Part shown: positions 34,735 through 46,694 of the stretch, piece by piece | Position numbering within the stretch: position 1 is the stretch's first letter | How the letters are laid out: each line of letters starts with the position of its first letter | From: Lepus europaeus | Taxonomy: Eukaryota; Chordata; Mammalia; Lagomorpha; Leporidae | Direction of reading: 5' to 3' | Assembly (NCBI RefSeq): GCF_033115175.1 | Contig: NC_084827.1 | Span: forward strand, 180,752,388-180,816,387 | Length of the DNA: 64,000 nucleotides | Notes under the pieces: model-generated | The model's input: the letters and a program-made list of their open reading frames with translations, nothing else | What the model was told of the DNA's origin: nothing | The model's database searches: none | Made by a program: the position numbers and the translations under genes

Positions 34735-34977
34735 TCTCTGGTGGAGTTTGGAACACCAGGTGGGTTAAGCTGCTTGGGACACCCCAGTCCTGTAGTCCAG
34801 CTGCTCTGTCTTTGATCCAGCTTCCTGCTAACGTGTGGGAAGCAGCACCTGATGGCTCCAGTGCATGAGTTCCTGCTGTCCACTTAGAGACCTGGATGGA
34901 GTCCTTGGCTCCCACTGTTAGCCTGGCCCAGCCTGGCTGTTGCAGGCAGCTGAAGGATGAACCAGCAGATAGAAAAA
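34735..34977 (+). mobile_element. Old CSINE nested in L1
   Basis: Diverged sense copy: 'gtccagctgctctgtctttg', 'atccagcttcctgctaacgt', 'gaaggatgaaccagcagata'. It is older than its neighbour at 34211. Confidence 0.7.
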
Positions 34978-35548
34978 GACATTGAGGAAGGACAGCAAGG
35001 TAATGATGTAATTGTTTACTTTCAGGATAAGGAAGGGAGTGAAGTGGAAAGCAGTAGAAAGAATTCGGTTGTGGAGAAAGTGTTACTTCTATTTTGTACC
35101 TTCCTGACTTTTGGAATTGTGTTACTATTTTGCATATTCAAAGAAGAGATAAATCAGTGACCGTGAGGGGAGGGAAGATTGAGCCAAACTGTTTCCTCTG
35201 AATCCGCTAGCTCCCTTGAAGTTTGGGGAAAGGTGTGTTTGGACACATTGGAAGTATTTGTCCAGAAAGTAAAGACAAAAGGGACCTTACACATACATTG
35301 AGCTCCTACTATTGGGTTTCTTTTGTACATCATAATCAGCATAAATTGAAAAATGCCTTATTTATTGTGTGGTTTACAGTGTGTGCTTCGAAAGTGGAGA
35401 ATGAATTTGTAATCAACATTTTAATCATCAATTAGTTTAATATGTTTAAGTACTTTATACATTTAAACATTATAACAATATGTTTATTCCACTAAACTAT
35501 TTAAATTTGTAAGATTCTGTTTTTAAAATATACTTAAAGAAATGCTGA

Positions 35549-35860
35549 GGGGCCTGCACTGTGGCGTAGAGGGTAAGGCCACCACCTGTGGCGCCAGGGT
35601 CCCCTGTGAGCGCCAGTGCAAGTCCTGGCTGCTCCACTTCTGATCTACATCCTGATAATGTGACTGAGAAAGCAGAAAGATGACCCACGTGCTGGGGTTC
35701 AGAAGAAATTCCTGGTTCTTGGCCTCGGATCAGACCTGCTCCAGCCATTGCAGCCATTTGGAGAATGAACCAGTGGATGGAAGATTCATTCATATTCATT
35801 CTCTCTCTCTCTCTCCCTCATTCTCTCTAACTTTCAAATAAATAAATAATTTTTTTAAAA
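35549..35860 (+). mobile_element. CSINE, full length
   Basis: Starts 'ggggcctgcactgtggcgta', keeps the tRNA-related head with its B-box-like 'gtgcaagtcctgg', and ends with (CT)n followed by 'ctttcaaataaataaataat'. Confidence 0.9.
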
Positions 35861-35869
35861 AGATACTGA

Positions 35870-37240
35870 AAGTAGAAAGAATGAAGAAGATACATCAAAA
35901 GTATCTGGCAAACATGAAAAAAACTAATTAGAATGTATCAGAAAGAAAAATATAGTTAAAACTAGGATCTCTGCAAGTGGGCTATAACTAGCTATTAGAC
36001 TCAAAGCTTTGTGGGTGCAGCCACAATTCATTACACCATGAAAATGGTAATTTTGATAGCAGATCCAAGGGAGATAAGTTGCACAAGCAGACGACCAAGA
36101 CTTTGTCGGTTCCTGCCTTGGTTGTACCAACACCTCTTCCTCGACTCACATGTGTCACTTTATGGGAGATCTCTTCCGAGCAGATGCTGGAGGGAAGATC
36201 CCAGGCCTGGTTCACATATGTCCATGTGATGTGTTGACCCAAGCCCAATACAGCACACGGCTGTGGCCCAGAGCCACCCAGAAGTGCCCATCAAGAGCAG
36301 CAGTAAGGGGAAAACTCTTCAAGACCTTTGAGCATTGCCCTTGGCCACTGACTGCACAGAGAAAGCCGCAGCCTCCAGTGTGGCCTTTTAGGGCAATGGC
36401 AAATGGTTAGGCTGGTTGGGCAAGACCTACAGGGACAAGATCAGAAAACTGAACATGTATGAGAACGGCACATAGATGGACGTAAAGGAGTGGGCACACC
36501 GCGTATAGATCCTTAGATTCTCCTGCCGTGCCCACCAGAGAACATCCCGCAGAGGGAAGATTGACCCACCAACTGCACAAGCTGATGTTGGCCAGTCACC
36601 TGTGCTGGCATGAGGGTCCCATAAATAGAGTAACTATGGTGGCAAAGATGGAGTTGTGCATGGCCGGGCAGCATGGGTGCTCTCTCTGTCACCGAGGTTG
36701 ACCTAGTTCTCTGTTGAGAAGGCGTCAGCAGACGGTGTGGAGCCCTCGGGAACCCACTGTGTTTGCAGGAGCCGGATGACCATGTGCTAGGAAGTTGACT
36801 GCAAGGAGCAGTGTTCCATCCTTGCTGGAAGTGACGTCTACGCCAAGTGTGGGTCTCCCATGCACTGGTGCCTTCTCCAGCACTACCTTCCCGGAACATA
36901 ATATTCCTGATCTACGGCCAAGGAATCGTACAGGAGATTGTGTTGGTTCCTGGGACCCATTTTACAAAACAGAGATATGACGGTAGCAGCAGAACCTTGA
37001 GATCCACTAATCTTAAGTTCTCCCTACCCAGATGTGGCTGTACCTAATGGAGTGGAGGAGTGGCCTACTCAAGGCTCAGCGTGAGAGCCACGTGAGGTTG
37101 AGATGCTTCCCTCCAAGTGAGGATTATACTCTGGACCAAGCCACAGCCAGCGTGAAGCTGTGTCCCCGACAATCAGAACACAGGGACCGGAGATCAGAGC
37201 TCAAGTACACACCTTCACCCTAACCCCAGAGGTCTATACA
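35870..37240 (+). other. Unidentified stretch with coding-like patches, possible processed pseudogene or transposon relic
   Basis: Reading the + strand between 36020 and 37220 gives short protein-like stretches in one or other frame (GKTYRDKIRKLNMYENGT near 36419, VYAKCGSPMHWCLLQHYLPG near 36837), broken by stops. Composition is less repeat-like than the surroundings. I do not recognise the parent protein. It could be a decayed retrocopy or an old transposon ORF. Confidence 0.25.
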
Positions 37241-37820
37241 TGTAGAATTTTCATTGTTAGCCTCAGGTTGCAAGAACACTACTTCTGTAGTTCTAAAGTT
37301 AAGTGCTCAGTAACTATCCATGACTGCTAAGGGAACAGATGTTTTGTGGCCCTGCAGTATCTGAGTTATAGTCCCCGAGAGAGCTCAGTGAGAGTTACTG
37401 AAGTTATTTAAGAAACTGTCCAGCCAGATAGCATTCTGACATTTTCCAAGCTCTGGATAAATAATCTTTTAACACGTGTCACAGAAGGAATGTTTGTGAG
37501 AGGGACAGCCTATCCAATGCAAGAAGAGAAGATGGGGTGGGGATGATGGTTGTCTTCAAACGCTGGACTGACTGCCTGTGGAAGAATTTTGTTTATCGCC
37601 TCAGAGGGCGCGATCACGAAGGTTAGGAAAGGCCAGTTTCCACTCAACAGAAGAAGAGCTCTTTAACTGTCTAGACCACCGCTGTTCGATAGAAATGTGT
37701 AAGTGATCCCTGTCTGGGATTCAAGGTTTTACTTACTTGAGAGGTGGAGTGAAATGTTCCCCACTGACATATGTAATTTAAAATTTCCTAGTGCCCACAA
37801 CAAAAAAGTGAAAATGAAAA
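37240..37820. other. Intergenic, no feature recognised
   Basis: AT-rich sequence without a gene or named repeat. Confidence 0.4.
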
Positions 37821-37836
37821 GCATTAAATTAACTTT

Positions 37837-38147
37837 TTTAAAAATTTATTTGACAGAGTTAGACAGTGAGAGAGAGAAACAGAGAGAGGTCTTCCTTCTG
37901 TTGGTTCACCCCCCAAAATGGCCGCTACAGCTGGAGCTGCACCGATCCGAAGCCAGGAGCCAGGTGCTTCCTCCTGGTCTCCCATGTGGGTGCAGAGCCC
38001 AAGCACTTGGGCCATCCTCCACTGCACTCCCGGGCCACAGCAGAGAGCTGGCCTGGAAGAGGAGCAGCCGGGACTAGAACCCAGTGCCCATATGGGATGC
38101 CAGCACCACAGGTGGAGGATTAACCTAGTGCGCCACCGCACCAGCCA
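37837..38147 (-). mobile_element. CSINE with 16-bp target-site duplication
   Basis: Full-length reverse copy. gcattaaattaacttt at 37821-37836 and gcattaaattgacttt at 38148-38163 (one mismatch) flank it exactly. Confidence 0.92.
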
Positions 38148-38164
38148 GCATTAAATTGACTTTG

Positions 38165-38780
38165 GCAGTATATTTTACTTAGCCCGATCCCAGCAGAACA
38201 TCAAAAGTACTGAGATACTTCACATTAGTTTCTCCACACTCAGCCTTTGAAATCTCTGTGGCTTCCACTTGCAGCGCAGCCCAATTTGGACCAGTCGCGT
38301 TCCAAGCAGCCACCTGTGACGAGGGCACAGAGCAGGCAGGAGTGTTCTAGGTGGTCTCAGATGCAGTGAGAATCCTGTCAGGTACCATTGAATCCGAGAG
38401 AAACAACCACAGAAGATGTTTGGAGGAGTGTCCGTGCACTGAGCGCCTTAGGGACGTTTCCCCCTCACCTCATCTCTGCCTCGTGTGGCAGTAGCGGGAA
38501 GCCCGGCACTCCACCTGATTGCTTGGATCCCCTCTGCCTCCCACCCACGGCGGCAAGGCTGCTCTACCTGCTGAGTGAGATCAGCTCTCCGGGAGTCTTC
38601 TCGCTTTTTGTGTGTCTGGGGGGTTTGTACAGCTAAACTCTGCACTGAAAACCAAGGGACAGAGGATCTGTCGGTCCTGGAACTGGAGTGCGTACCCCTT
38701 GTCAAAGGATGTCATGCCTGGATTCCTCTCCCGTGAGAGCCACTGGTAACACTGCAGCCTGAGGAAACTGGAGCTGATGA
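38165..38780. other. Intergenic, no feature recognised
   Basis: No gene or named repeat. Frames of about 80 codons on both strands are shadows. Confidence 0.4.
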
Positions 38781-38793
38781 CCTTGGGTAATCT

Positions 38794-39147
38794 TTTCTTT
38801 TCTTTTTTTTTTTTTAATTTTTGACAGGCAGAGTGGACAATGAGAAAGAGACAGAGAGAAAGGTTTTCCTTTGCCGTTGGTTCACCCTCCAATGGCCGCC
38901 GCGGTAGGCGTGCTGCGGCCAGCGCACCGCGCTGTTCCGATGACAGGAGCCAGGTGCTTCTCCTGGTCTCCCATGGGGTGCAGGGCCCAAGGACTTGGGC
39001 CATCCTCCACTGCACTCCCTGGCCACAGCAGAGAGCTGGCCTGGAAGAGGGGCAATCAGGACAGGATCGGTGCCCCGACCGGGACTAGAACCCGGTGTGC
39101 CGGCGCCGCAAGGCAGAGGATTAGCCTACTGAGCCGAGGCACCGGCC
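38794..39147 (-). mobile_element. Young full-length CSINE, 15-bp target-site duplication
   Basis: Nearly identical in body to the copies at 7303 and 62347, with the 'tgacaggcagagtggacaat' tail boundary and a complete head ending 'gagccgaggcaccggcc'. Flanked by gaccttgggtaatct (38779-38793) and gaccttgggttatct (39148-39162). Confidence 0.93.
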
Positions 39148-39164
39148 GACCTTGGGTTATCTGA

Positions 39165-40505
39165 TCATTCTTTGTGGTTGAGTGAAGTAATCACTTTCCT
39201 CTGGATCTGTTACTTCTTTGCATCAAGGACGCTTTCAAAGTGTAGTGGGGAAGATTGTATAATTTTATTTAGCCATGGAAGGACAAGCTAAAGTCAGGCT
39301 GTACATGTGCTTGACGTTTGTGATGGGCGCCGTTCTCCAGGGTCAGCTGAGCCCTGGGGAAGCCAGTTCTTTGGACATCTTTTCTAGAAAGGAGTGGGTT
39401 CCAGCAGCCCTGTTCTGTGCACCCGTCTGAGCAGAGTGTGCACCCTGAGTATGAGTTATGATTTTTCTCTTGGGTGGAGCTGTAGGAAAAGGTTTTATTC
39501 TTAATTTTGAAAGAAGGAACCAGGGAGCATTTCCATGTGTGAGTCACATGAGAGGAATCGCCAAAGACGGTTTTGATTTAATAATCGTGTACCTGCGCCC
39601 AGTCTTGCAGAAGAGCAGCTCAGGACAGGGAGCAAAGCGTCCTGCTCCGAAACGGTGCATAAGGCAGCCACACTCTCGTGGGTGTCCCGTGTCGGCTCAG
39701 TCACACGATGCGAAGGCTGGATGGGGTTGTTTGTGAGCCTGGGCAGCGAATGATGTCAGAGGAGAACGGGCCAAGAAACTCCAAACCTGGCAGCCTGAAG
39801 CCCGTCTCTAGCAGACTTGTTCACAGGACTCTCAGCCCACTTCACAAGGATGTGAACACATCTTCAGCTGTCCTCGTCTGGCCCAAGGCAATTCAACATG
39901 GAACGATTTCAAGAGAGTCAGAGATTTTAGGTCTGAACATTGTCTTCCATCCTCCACATCATGACAGCTACCCGTTCTTGTGCTGTGAATCTCGTGTGCG
40001 CAGAGCCCCTGGTCTGGACACAGGCACCCATGCAGGGCAGCTTCCTGCCTCTCCACCCATCCCCTCCTCCAGGTAGCAGAAGGGTCCCAACAGGAAAAAC
40101 CAAATGAGGGACCGACCCTGTGTTTGCCAGGCTCTTGAGCTGCGATTTCTAAAGCAAGTGGCTTTGCCAGAGCCGGACATCTGTGTGAGTCTCCTGCTCA
40201 CTGCCACTTGGTTTTTTGTTGTTCGGAGTGTGCACCCATAATGCACTTGGTGTTTGGGTCACACCATTCTTTGGAAATCGGATCATGACCGTTGTTGGCT
40301 CACGCTAGTCCCTGTGGCTGAGGCCAATCCCGCAGGGAAATAAGTGTTCCTGAAGCCTGTAGAAAGTGCTCTCAAGTTATCAGATATCTGGTTTTATTCT
40401 TTAATTTTCTGATTGGCCTTTGAGATATGAATCCTTTTCTCATGGTAGTGGAATGAATGATTTTGCTAAGACTTGGCAAGACAGAAAATCTGTGATGAAC
40501 TTGGA
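39165..40505. other. Intergenic, no feature recognised
   Basis: Mixed-composition unique-looking sequence. The longest frame is 132 codons, with no domain. Nothing supports a gene. Confidence 0.4.
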
Positions 40506-40517
40506 GTTGAATTCTTA

Positions 40518-40845
40518 GTAATTTTTTAGAAGATTTATTTACTGATTGAAAGTCAGAGTTAAAGAGGGAGAGGCAGAGGCAGAGAGATCTTCTATCTGCT
40601 GGTTCACTCCCCAAATGGCCACAGAGGCCACGGCTGGGCCAGGCAGAAGACAGGAGCCCAGAGCTTCCTCTGGGTCTCCCACGTGGGTGCAGTATCCCAA
40701 GAATGGGGCCGTCCTCTGCTGCTTTCCCAGGTACATAGCAGTGAGCTGGATCAGAAGTAGAGTAGCTGGGACACAAACCGTAACCCATACGGGATGTTGG
40801 CATCACGGGCAGTGGCCTAACCCACTATACCACAACAGTGGCTCC
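40518..40845 (-). mobile_element. CSINE, 10-bp target-site duplication
   Basis: Full-length reverse copy. tgaattctta at 40508-40517 and tgaattccta at 40846-40855 flank it. It is the last CSINE before a 17-kb stretch without any. Confidence 0.88.
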
Positions 40846-40859
40846 TGAATTCCTAAAAG

Positions 40860-42310
40860 TAAAGGGGAAAAAAACCTGAAAAACTCCCACCAAGGGATTA
40901 TTTTGGGTTGGGTTTGGTTTTCCTAAAGCTGTATTTCATCACTTTGGAAAATCACATCCAAACCTGTGCTACATCTAAAAAATCAAAATAGACAACGCTT
41001 AGCCAAATGATCCTGACATTGGGCATTGGCCTAGGAAGCTCAGGCTGGGGCAGGTTAATGACGTGGCCCTCCGTGGACAAGTTCAGTGGCCGCAGCTGCA
41101 GGTTCCAGTCCTGGTCCGGCCCTTCAGTATCATCAAGGACCATCCAGTCAGCCCTGCACAGACGGAGTGCGTAACTCCTGCCTTTGATGGCAACACTGGA
41201 TGGGAAACACCCAGCTCTCGTCAGGAACTAACTCCAAACACTCGCATATCCAAGTTTTATCAAAAGATCAGTTGGGAAAAAATAAAATTTGTGGATTGTT
41301 CCCAAAAGTCCTGATTCTCCAAGGATGCTCCCTGGAGCACGTTGGCCCTCGCCTGGGAGCCCAAGTCCAGACCTCCTGAATCCGAGCCTGCATTTGACAG
41401 CATCCAGGGGGCACCAGGGCTCCTTGACGCTCCAGGGGGCTGCTCCGAGGACTTGCAGCCTCTCCGTCTAGACCATGCCCTGTGTCTCAGAGGAGGCGAT
41501 GTCAAAGGAACCTAGGGAAGTACTACGGAAACTACTACTATGTTCACCCGAAGTACGGAGGTTCTGCCCTCTGTCACCAAGTGACGTTTCACACGTGACT
41601 GACTACCCCTCTAAGTGAGAATTCAGGTCTCACTGTCAGGCCAGCATGCCGTGTGACTGCGTCTTCCAGCTGCTGACAGCAGCTGTCACCCGTGGCCCGC
41701 GGCGTGGGGGCCGGCAGCGGATCGCAGGCATCCAGCATTCACGTTTTCCTCTGACCCTCGCCAGCTGGTCCCCTCAGATGCCCTGCCCACAACCTGCTGT
41801 GCACTGAATGCCCTCTCTCCTGGATCGACTTCTAGAAGTGTCCCAACACCAAACAGAGAAATACACTAGTAATACAGGGCCGGCAGTAGAAACCGGCGGT
41901 CTCTCCTGATGGTGAGATGGCCCCAAGTGATAAAGGAAGCTCGTGCGATTTCCACCGGGGAGCCACGTGCCCACGTCCTCAGCGTCCTGCCTTCATGTCT
42001 GTCGTGACGGCTGCTCCTCGGAGCCAGGTGCCTGTGACACCAGGTGTGCAGGTGTGTCTGTGACACCAGGGCTGAGTGTGCCCTGAGAGCCCGGGCTTGT
42101 GCAAGGCCTCCATCCACGTGATTGCCAGCGTTCCACTGCTCAGGACATACGCAGCCCAGAGGTCAGGGGAGTGGACTCTGCCCATCGTGCGGGGTGAGGG
42201 GCGCTGAGTACCTGGTGAGCAGTAGTGAAGTATCGCAGCTGCAGCCTGGGTCTGCCTGCATCGCACACGCTTGCCTTGGGGAGGCCAAGGTGAGGATTCC
42301 TGGGGACGAG
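40860..42310. other. Intergenic, no feature recognised
   Basis: Unique-looking sequence rising in GC content towards the minisatellite block. No gene or named repeat. Confidence 0.4.
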
Positions 42311-42317
42311 CTGCTGA

Positions 42318-43015
42318 CACGCGGGGTGGCACGGTGCTGGGGAGCCGCGGCCCTGGATCTGCGGCGTGGCACGGTGCTTGGGAGCTGCAGCCCTGGGCGT
42401 GCGGGGTGGCGCGGTGCTGGGGAGCCGCGGCCCTGGATCTGCGGGGTGGCACGGTGCTGGGGAGCCGTGGCCCTGGCCCACTCTCTCACTGGGCATGCGG
42501 GGTGGCACGGTGCTGGGGAGCTGCAGCCCTGGGCATGTGGGGTGGCACGGTGCTGGGGAGCCGCGGCCCTGGATCTGCGGCGTGGCACGGTGCTGGGGAG
42601 CTGCAGCCCTGGGCGTGCGGGGTGGCACGGTGCTGGGAAGCTGCAGCCCTGGGCGTGCGGGGTGGCACGGTGCTGGGGAGCTGCAGCCCTGGGCGTGCGG
42701 GGTGGCGCGGTGCTGGGGAGCCGCGGCCTTGGCCCGCTCTCTTGCTGGGCGTGTAGGGTGGCGCGGCGCTGGGGAGCCGCGGCCCTGGATCTGCAGGGTG
42801 GCGCGGCGCTGGGGAGCCGCGGCCCTGGCCTGCTCTCTTGCTGGGCGTGCGGGGTGGCACGGTGATGGGGAGCTGCAGCCCTGGGCATGCGGGGTGGCGC
42901 GGTGGGCGTGCGGGGTGGCACGGTGCTGGGGAGCCGCGGCCCTGGCCCGCTCTCTCACTGGGCGTGCGGGGTGGCGCGGTGCTGGGGAGCCGCGGCCCTG
43001 GGCCCCGCTCTTGCT
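42318..43015 (+). repeat. 40-bp GC-rich minisatellite, about 16 units
   Basis: Unit of 40 bp: 'tgcggggtggcacggtgctg', 'gggagctgcagccctgggcg'. Variants carry atct in place of gcgt, ccgcgg in place of ctgcag, or about 16-17 extra bp ('cccgctctctcactgg'-like) before the next unit; one unit near 42895 is truncated. Frames of about 160-270 codons on both strands run over and beyond it because the unit rarely gives stops. Confidence 0.93.
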
Positions 43016-43019
43016 CTTC

Positions 43020-43540
43020 AGCCTGAGCCCACCTTTCCTGTTTCCTCGGACGTTGAGTCGGCTTCGTGTGAGGTTCCGTGGGAGAACACAGGGGTTCCTA
43101 GCAAGGTGCCCGCTTAGTAGGAAGCACCGTTAGCAATAGCTGCTAACGCCTGTCCCGGTTACCCTTAGGGACATCCTTGGAAGTCTAGAGCCGTCGTCTT
43201 ACTTAAGCCATTGGTCTGGAAGGAGGGTGACATGGGCGTGTGGGTCACTAGTTGCGTGGAAACCCCTGCGGCCATCAGGGTGAGCCAAGTCCTGCTGCCC
43301 CAACACACGGCTTTTCCGTCTCAGTGTCCGTGCTCCTGCTGTGGGGTCAAAGGTACAGCTGCCAGCTACCAGAGCAGCCTCCACGCAGCACCTGGCAGAC
43401 GAAGGCAGCAGGGCCAGGAGCTGGCTCCCACCTCTCTGATGTTTCATCGCCCGGAGAAAGTCCCCTGTGCCCGCTCCACGGGCCAGGGAGCGTCATCCTC
43501 CTGAAAGGGAAGTTCTGCAGAGAGAAAAATTCCAAATGCA
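43020..43540. other. Spacer between two minisatellites, no feature recognised
   Basis: About 520 bp of unique-looking sequence. No coding signal. Confidence 0.4.
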
Positions 43541-43544
43541 GGTG

Positions 43545-44875
43545 GTGGTGCAGGGGCCTGGGGTGCAGCACAGCCGGTGACCACAGGGGCAGAGGTGGGA
43601 GTGACACAGCTCCTAGTACAGGTGATGATGGTAGAGTAACCTGGGGTGCAGCACAGCTGGTGACCACGGGGGCAGAGGTGGGAGTGACACAGCTCCCAGT
43701 ACAGGTGACGGTGGTGCAAGGGCCTGGGGTGCAGCACAGCCGGTGACCACGGGGGCAGAGGTGGGAGTGACACAGCTCCCAGTACAGGTGACGGTGGTGC
43801 AGGGGCCTGGGGTGCAGCACAGCCGGTGACCACGGGGGCAGAGGTGGGAGTGACACAGCTCCCAGTACAGTTGACGGTGGTGCAGGGGCCTGGGGTGCAG
43901 CACAGCTGGTGACCACGGGGGCAGAGGTGGGAGTGACACAGCTCCTAATACAGGTGATGATGGTACAGTAACCTGGGGTGCAGCACAGCCGGTGACCATG
44001 GGGGCAGAGGTGGGAGTGACACAGCTCCCATTACAGGTGACAGTGGTGCAGGGGCCTGGGGTGCAGCACAGCCAGTGACCACAGGGGCAGAGGTGGGAGT
44101 ATCACAGCTCTAAATACCGGTGACGGTGGTGCAGGGGCCTGGGGTGCAGCACAGCCGGTGACCACGGGGGCAGAGGTGGGAGTGACACAGCTCTAAATAC
44201 CGGTGACGGTGGTGCAGGGGCCTGGGGTGCAGCACAGCCGGTGACCATAGGGGCAGAGGTGGGAGTGGCGCAGCTCCAAGTACAGGTGACAATGGTAGAG
44301 TAACCTGGGGTGCAGCACAGCCGGTGACCACGGGGGCAGAGGTGGGAGTGACACAGCTCCCAGTACAGGTGACGGTGGTGCAGGGGCCTGGGGTGCAGCA
44401 CAGCCAGTGACCACGGGGGCAGAGGTGGGAGTGACACAGCTCCCAGTACAGGTGACAATAGTAGAGTAACCTGGGTTGTAGCACAGCTGGTGACCACAGG
44501 GGCAGAGGTGGGAGTGGCACAGCTCTAAATACAGGTGACGGTGGTGCAGGGGCCTGGGGTATGGTACAGCCGGTGACCACGGGGGCAGAGGTGGGAGTGA
44601 CACAGCTCCAAGCACAGGTGACAATAGTAGAGTAACCTGGGGTGCAGCACAGCCGGTGACCACGGGGGCAGAGGTGGGAGTGACACAGCTCCAAGCACAG
44701 GTGACAATAGTAGAGTAACCTGGGGTGCAGCACAGCCGGTGACCATGGGGGCAGAGGTGGGAGTGGCACAGCTCTAAATACAGGTGACGGTGGTGCAGGG
44801 GCCTGGGGTATGTTACAGCCGGTGACCACGGGGGCAGAGATGGGAGTGGCGCAGCTCCAAGCACAGCCGAGCGAA
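43545..44875 (+). repeat. 83-bp minisatellite, 16 units
   Basis: Unit of 83 bp: 'gtgcagcacagccggtgacc', 'acgggggcagaggtgggagt', 'gacacagctcccagtacagg', 'tgacggtggtgcaggggcct', ggg. Two main variants of the second half occur, one with 'gatggtagagtaacctgggg' type and one with 'acggtggtgcaggggcctgg', interspersed irregularly. It opens frames of up to 301 codons on the - strand. Confidence 0.94.
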
Positions 44876-44879
44876 GCCT

Positions 44880-45165
44880 CCCTTCGGATCTGTGCCCTCC
44901 CCCCTTACTTAGCAGTACCCCCTGCCTTTTCCTGCCGCCTGTTGCTCCCAGTGCAGGGAAGAGAATTCCTGCATGGCTGCCCCGCAGGCTGCCCAGGGAG
45001 CCAGGGGCAGGAAGGCACCGCCCTAGGGGGCATCTTTGTGTCTCGTTCTGCTTCCACCACGGCAAGCAACACGCAACACACGACACGCAACACGCCAACA
45101 GGAGTGGCGTTGCTTGTCATGATGTGTTCCAGAGAGACTGGGTGCGTAGCCACAGTGGCCTCTGT
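44880..45165. other. Spacer, no feature recognised
   Basis: Unique-looking sequence with a short 'cacacgacacgcaacacgcc' type repeat near 45066-45095. No gene. Confidence 0.35.
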
Positions 45166-45169
45166 CCTG

Positions 45170-45232
45170 GAGGGAGAGGGGAGGCGGGGAGGCGGGGAGG
45201 CGGGGAGGCGGGTAGGCGGGGGAGGGTGCCCG
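45170..45232 (+). repeat. 9-bp G-rich repeat, potential G-quadruplex
   Basis: Five to six copies of ggcggggag form many consecutive G3-G4 runs on the + strand separated by one to two bases, the pattern expected to fold into stable G-quadruplexes. Confidence 0.75.
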
Positions 45233-45239
45233 GGGGCCT

Positions 45240-46690
45240 GGCCACAAGCGGCTTTCGGTGGAGGGCCGTCGGGGAGGAGGATGCCCAGGTCTGGCCTAGT
45301 GGCTGGTCTCCAAGCTCCAGGTCACCCTCGTGCTGTCCCTGCAGGCTTGCTCCTGGGTGCGGGGAGAGCCCCAGACACGCAGAGTGGGGAGAGTCGGCGT
45401 CTGTGGGACTTGGGGTCTCAGCTCTCACAAGCGGCTGTGTCCCACCTGCTTACAGAAAAATGCAGGAAGACCACCGCGCCTTCTCATCCCCGGGACGTGA
45501 CTGCTAACAGCCTTGCCCGATGTCTACCCCGACCTGGCCGGCCTCCCTTGGGAATCCACACAGCCTCAGACGCCCGGGGACCCCTCGGCCCGGTGTCCCA
45601 CTCCCTGCTGCAGTGGGGGGGGGAGGGATCCCGGCCGCCCGACAGGCTCCAGGCGCCTGAAAGGAGACAAGCGCGTCGGCTCACTCCTCAACCTGGATTT
45701 GTTCTTTGGCGTTGACATCCAGTGCAGAGGAGTAAGAATGATGTCTGGAGAAGGAGCCGTTGTTTTCAAAGCAAAAGAATCGCTTTGGCTGAGGGAGCTG
45801 CCCGTGAGTCAGCAGCCTTGAGCTGGAGCAGCCGTGGCCGAGGTCTCGGGGTGGGTCACCGGCACCACCTGCTGTGTGGCCGTCCCCAGCCCCTGGTTCG
45901 CCAGTTGTACTGCTGCCGCCTGCCTGGCACAGCAGAGACCAGTTCACACGGTGGAATGAAACTGGCCGAGTTCCACGGCCCAGGGTACACATTCGGAGCC
46001 TCTGGAAGGACACTGGCCCCTGGGGGACACTTCCCCAGCCTCTGGTGTTGGACTTGACCCTGCAGCCTGGCCAGGGGCCCATGCCCGGCTCCAGCTCTCC
46101 TCCCCAGGGGCCCAAGACTGGGTCTGGCGCCCTCAGAGGCCAACTCAGCCACAGAAAGCCACAGACCATGGGCTTGCGGGGACCCCAGGCCGTGAGAAGC
46201 ACCACCACCAGCCGCTGCTCCCTATCACAGCCGTCTTGCGCCAGTGCTGTGCTGATCTCGCTCGAGTGTGGCTCCCGCGCAGCTGCACTGGCTTGGAGGG
46301 GCCTCCACAGTCTGTTGGAGCCTCGCTCACCCTGCTGGTGCCTGGGCTATGGGGGCAGAGGGTCCCACAGGCGCTGCCCGACCACCCAGCCGGAGCTCCT
46401 TACGCGAGTGTGCAAACAGGCAGGGGAGCTGGTGAGCATTTTCACGCCCTTGTGTGGACCTCTCCCACTTGCTCCTGCACAGACTCGGCTGCTGGGCTCT
46501 GGGCAGCCGTCCCGAGCTGTCAAGACTAAAGCTGCTGAGGTTTCTTGGGGTTCACCACCACACCCCTTCCCAGTGCTGTTTTGCCCATCTTCGGCCTTTC
46601 CTCTTCAGGGCCTCCCCAGGGCTGGCGAGGGAGGCAGAGGGCTGTGCTGTGGTTGTGCCGGTGAGGACGGGGGCTGGCAGGGGCACTCAC
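45240..46690. other. GC-rich intergenic, no feature recognised
   Basis: Contains a 9-bp G-run near 45616. Long frames starting here (for example the + frame from 45874) owe most of their length to the adjacent minisatellite. No protein family resemblance in the unique part. Confidence 0.4.
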
Positions 46691-46694
46691 AGCT

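Larger units (their letters stand above)
33960..35160 (+). mobile_element. Old L1 3' region, interrupted by two CSINEs
   Basis: Outside the two SINEs the sequence follows an L1 3' end: 'gggacttatcctgaaggtag', 'gcaaaatattcaaaacgacc' and, after 34978, a stretch like an L1 3' UTR ending around 'tttgcatattcaaagaagag'. The SINEs at 34211-34560 and 34735-34977 inserted later, so the L1 is older. A 67-codon frame at 34957-35160 arises from this sequence and is not a gene. Confidence 0.55.

Noticed and set aside
34957..35160. 67-codon frame with a hydrophobic C-terminal segment
   Set aside because: It lies across the junction of an old CSINE and L1 3' sequence, so the apparent membrane segment is accidental.
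42140..44829. Repetitive frames of 160-270 codons over the 40-bp and 83-bp arrays
   Set aside because: Open on both strands, with unit-length periodicity and no unique sequence.
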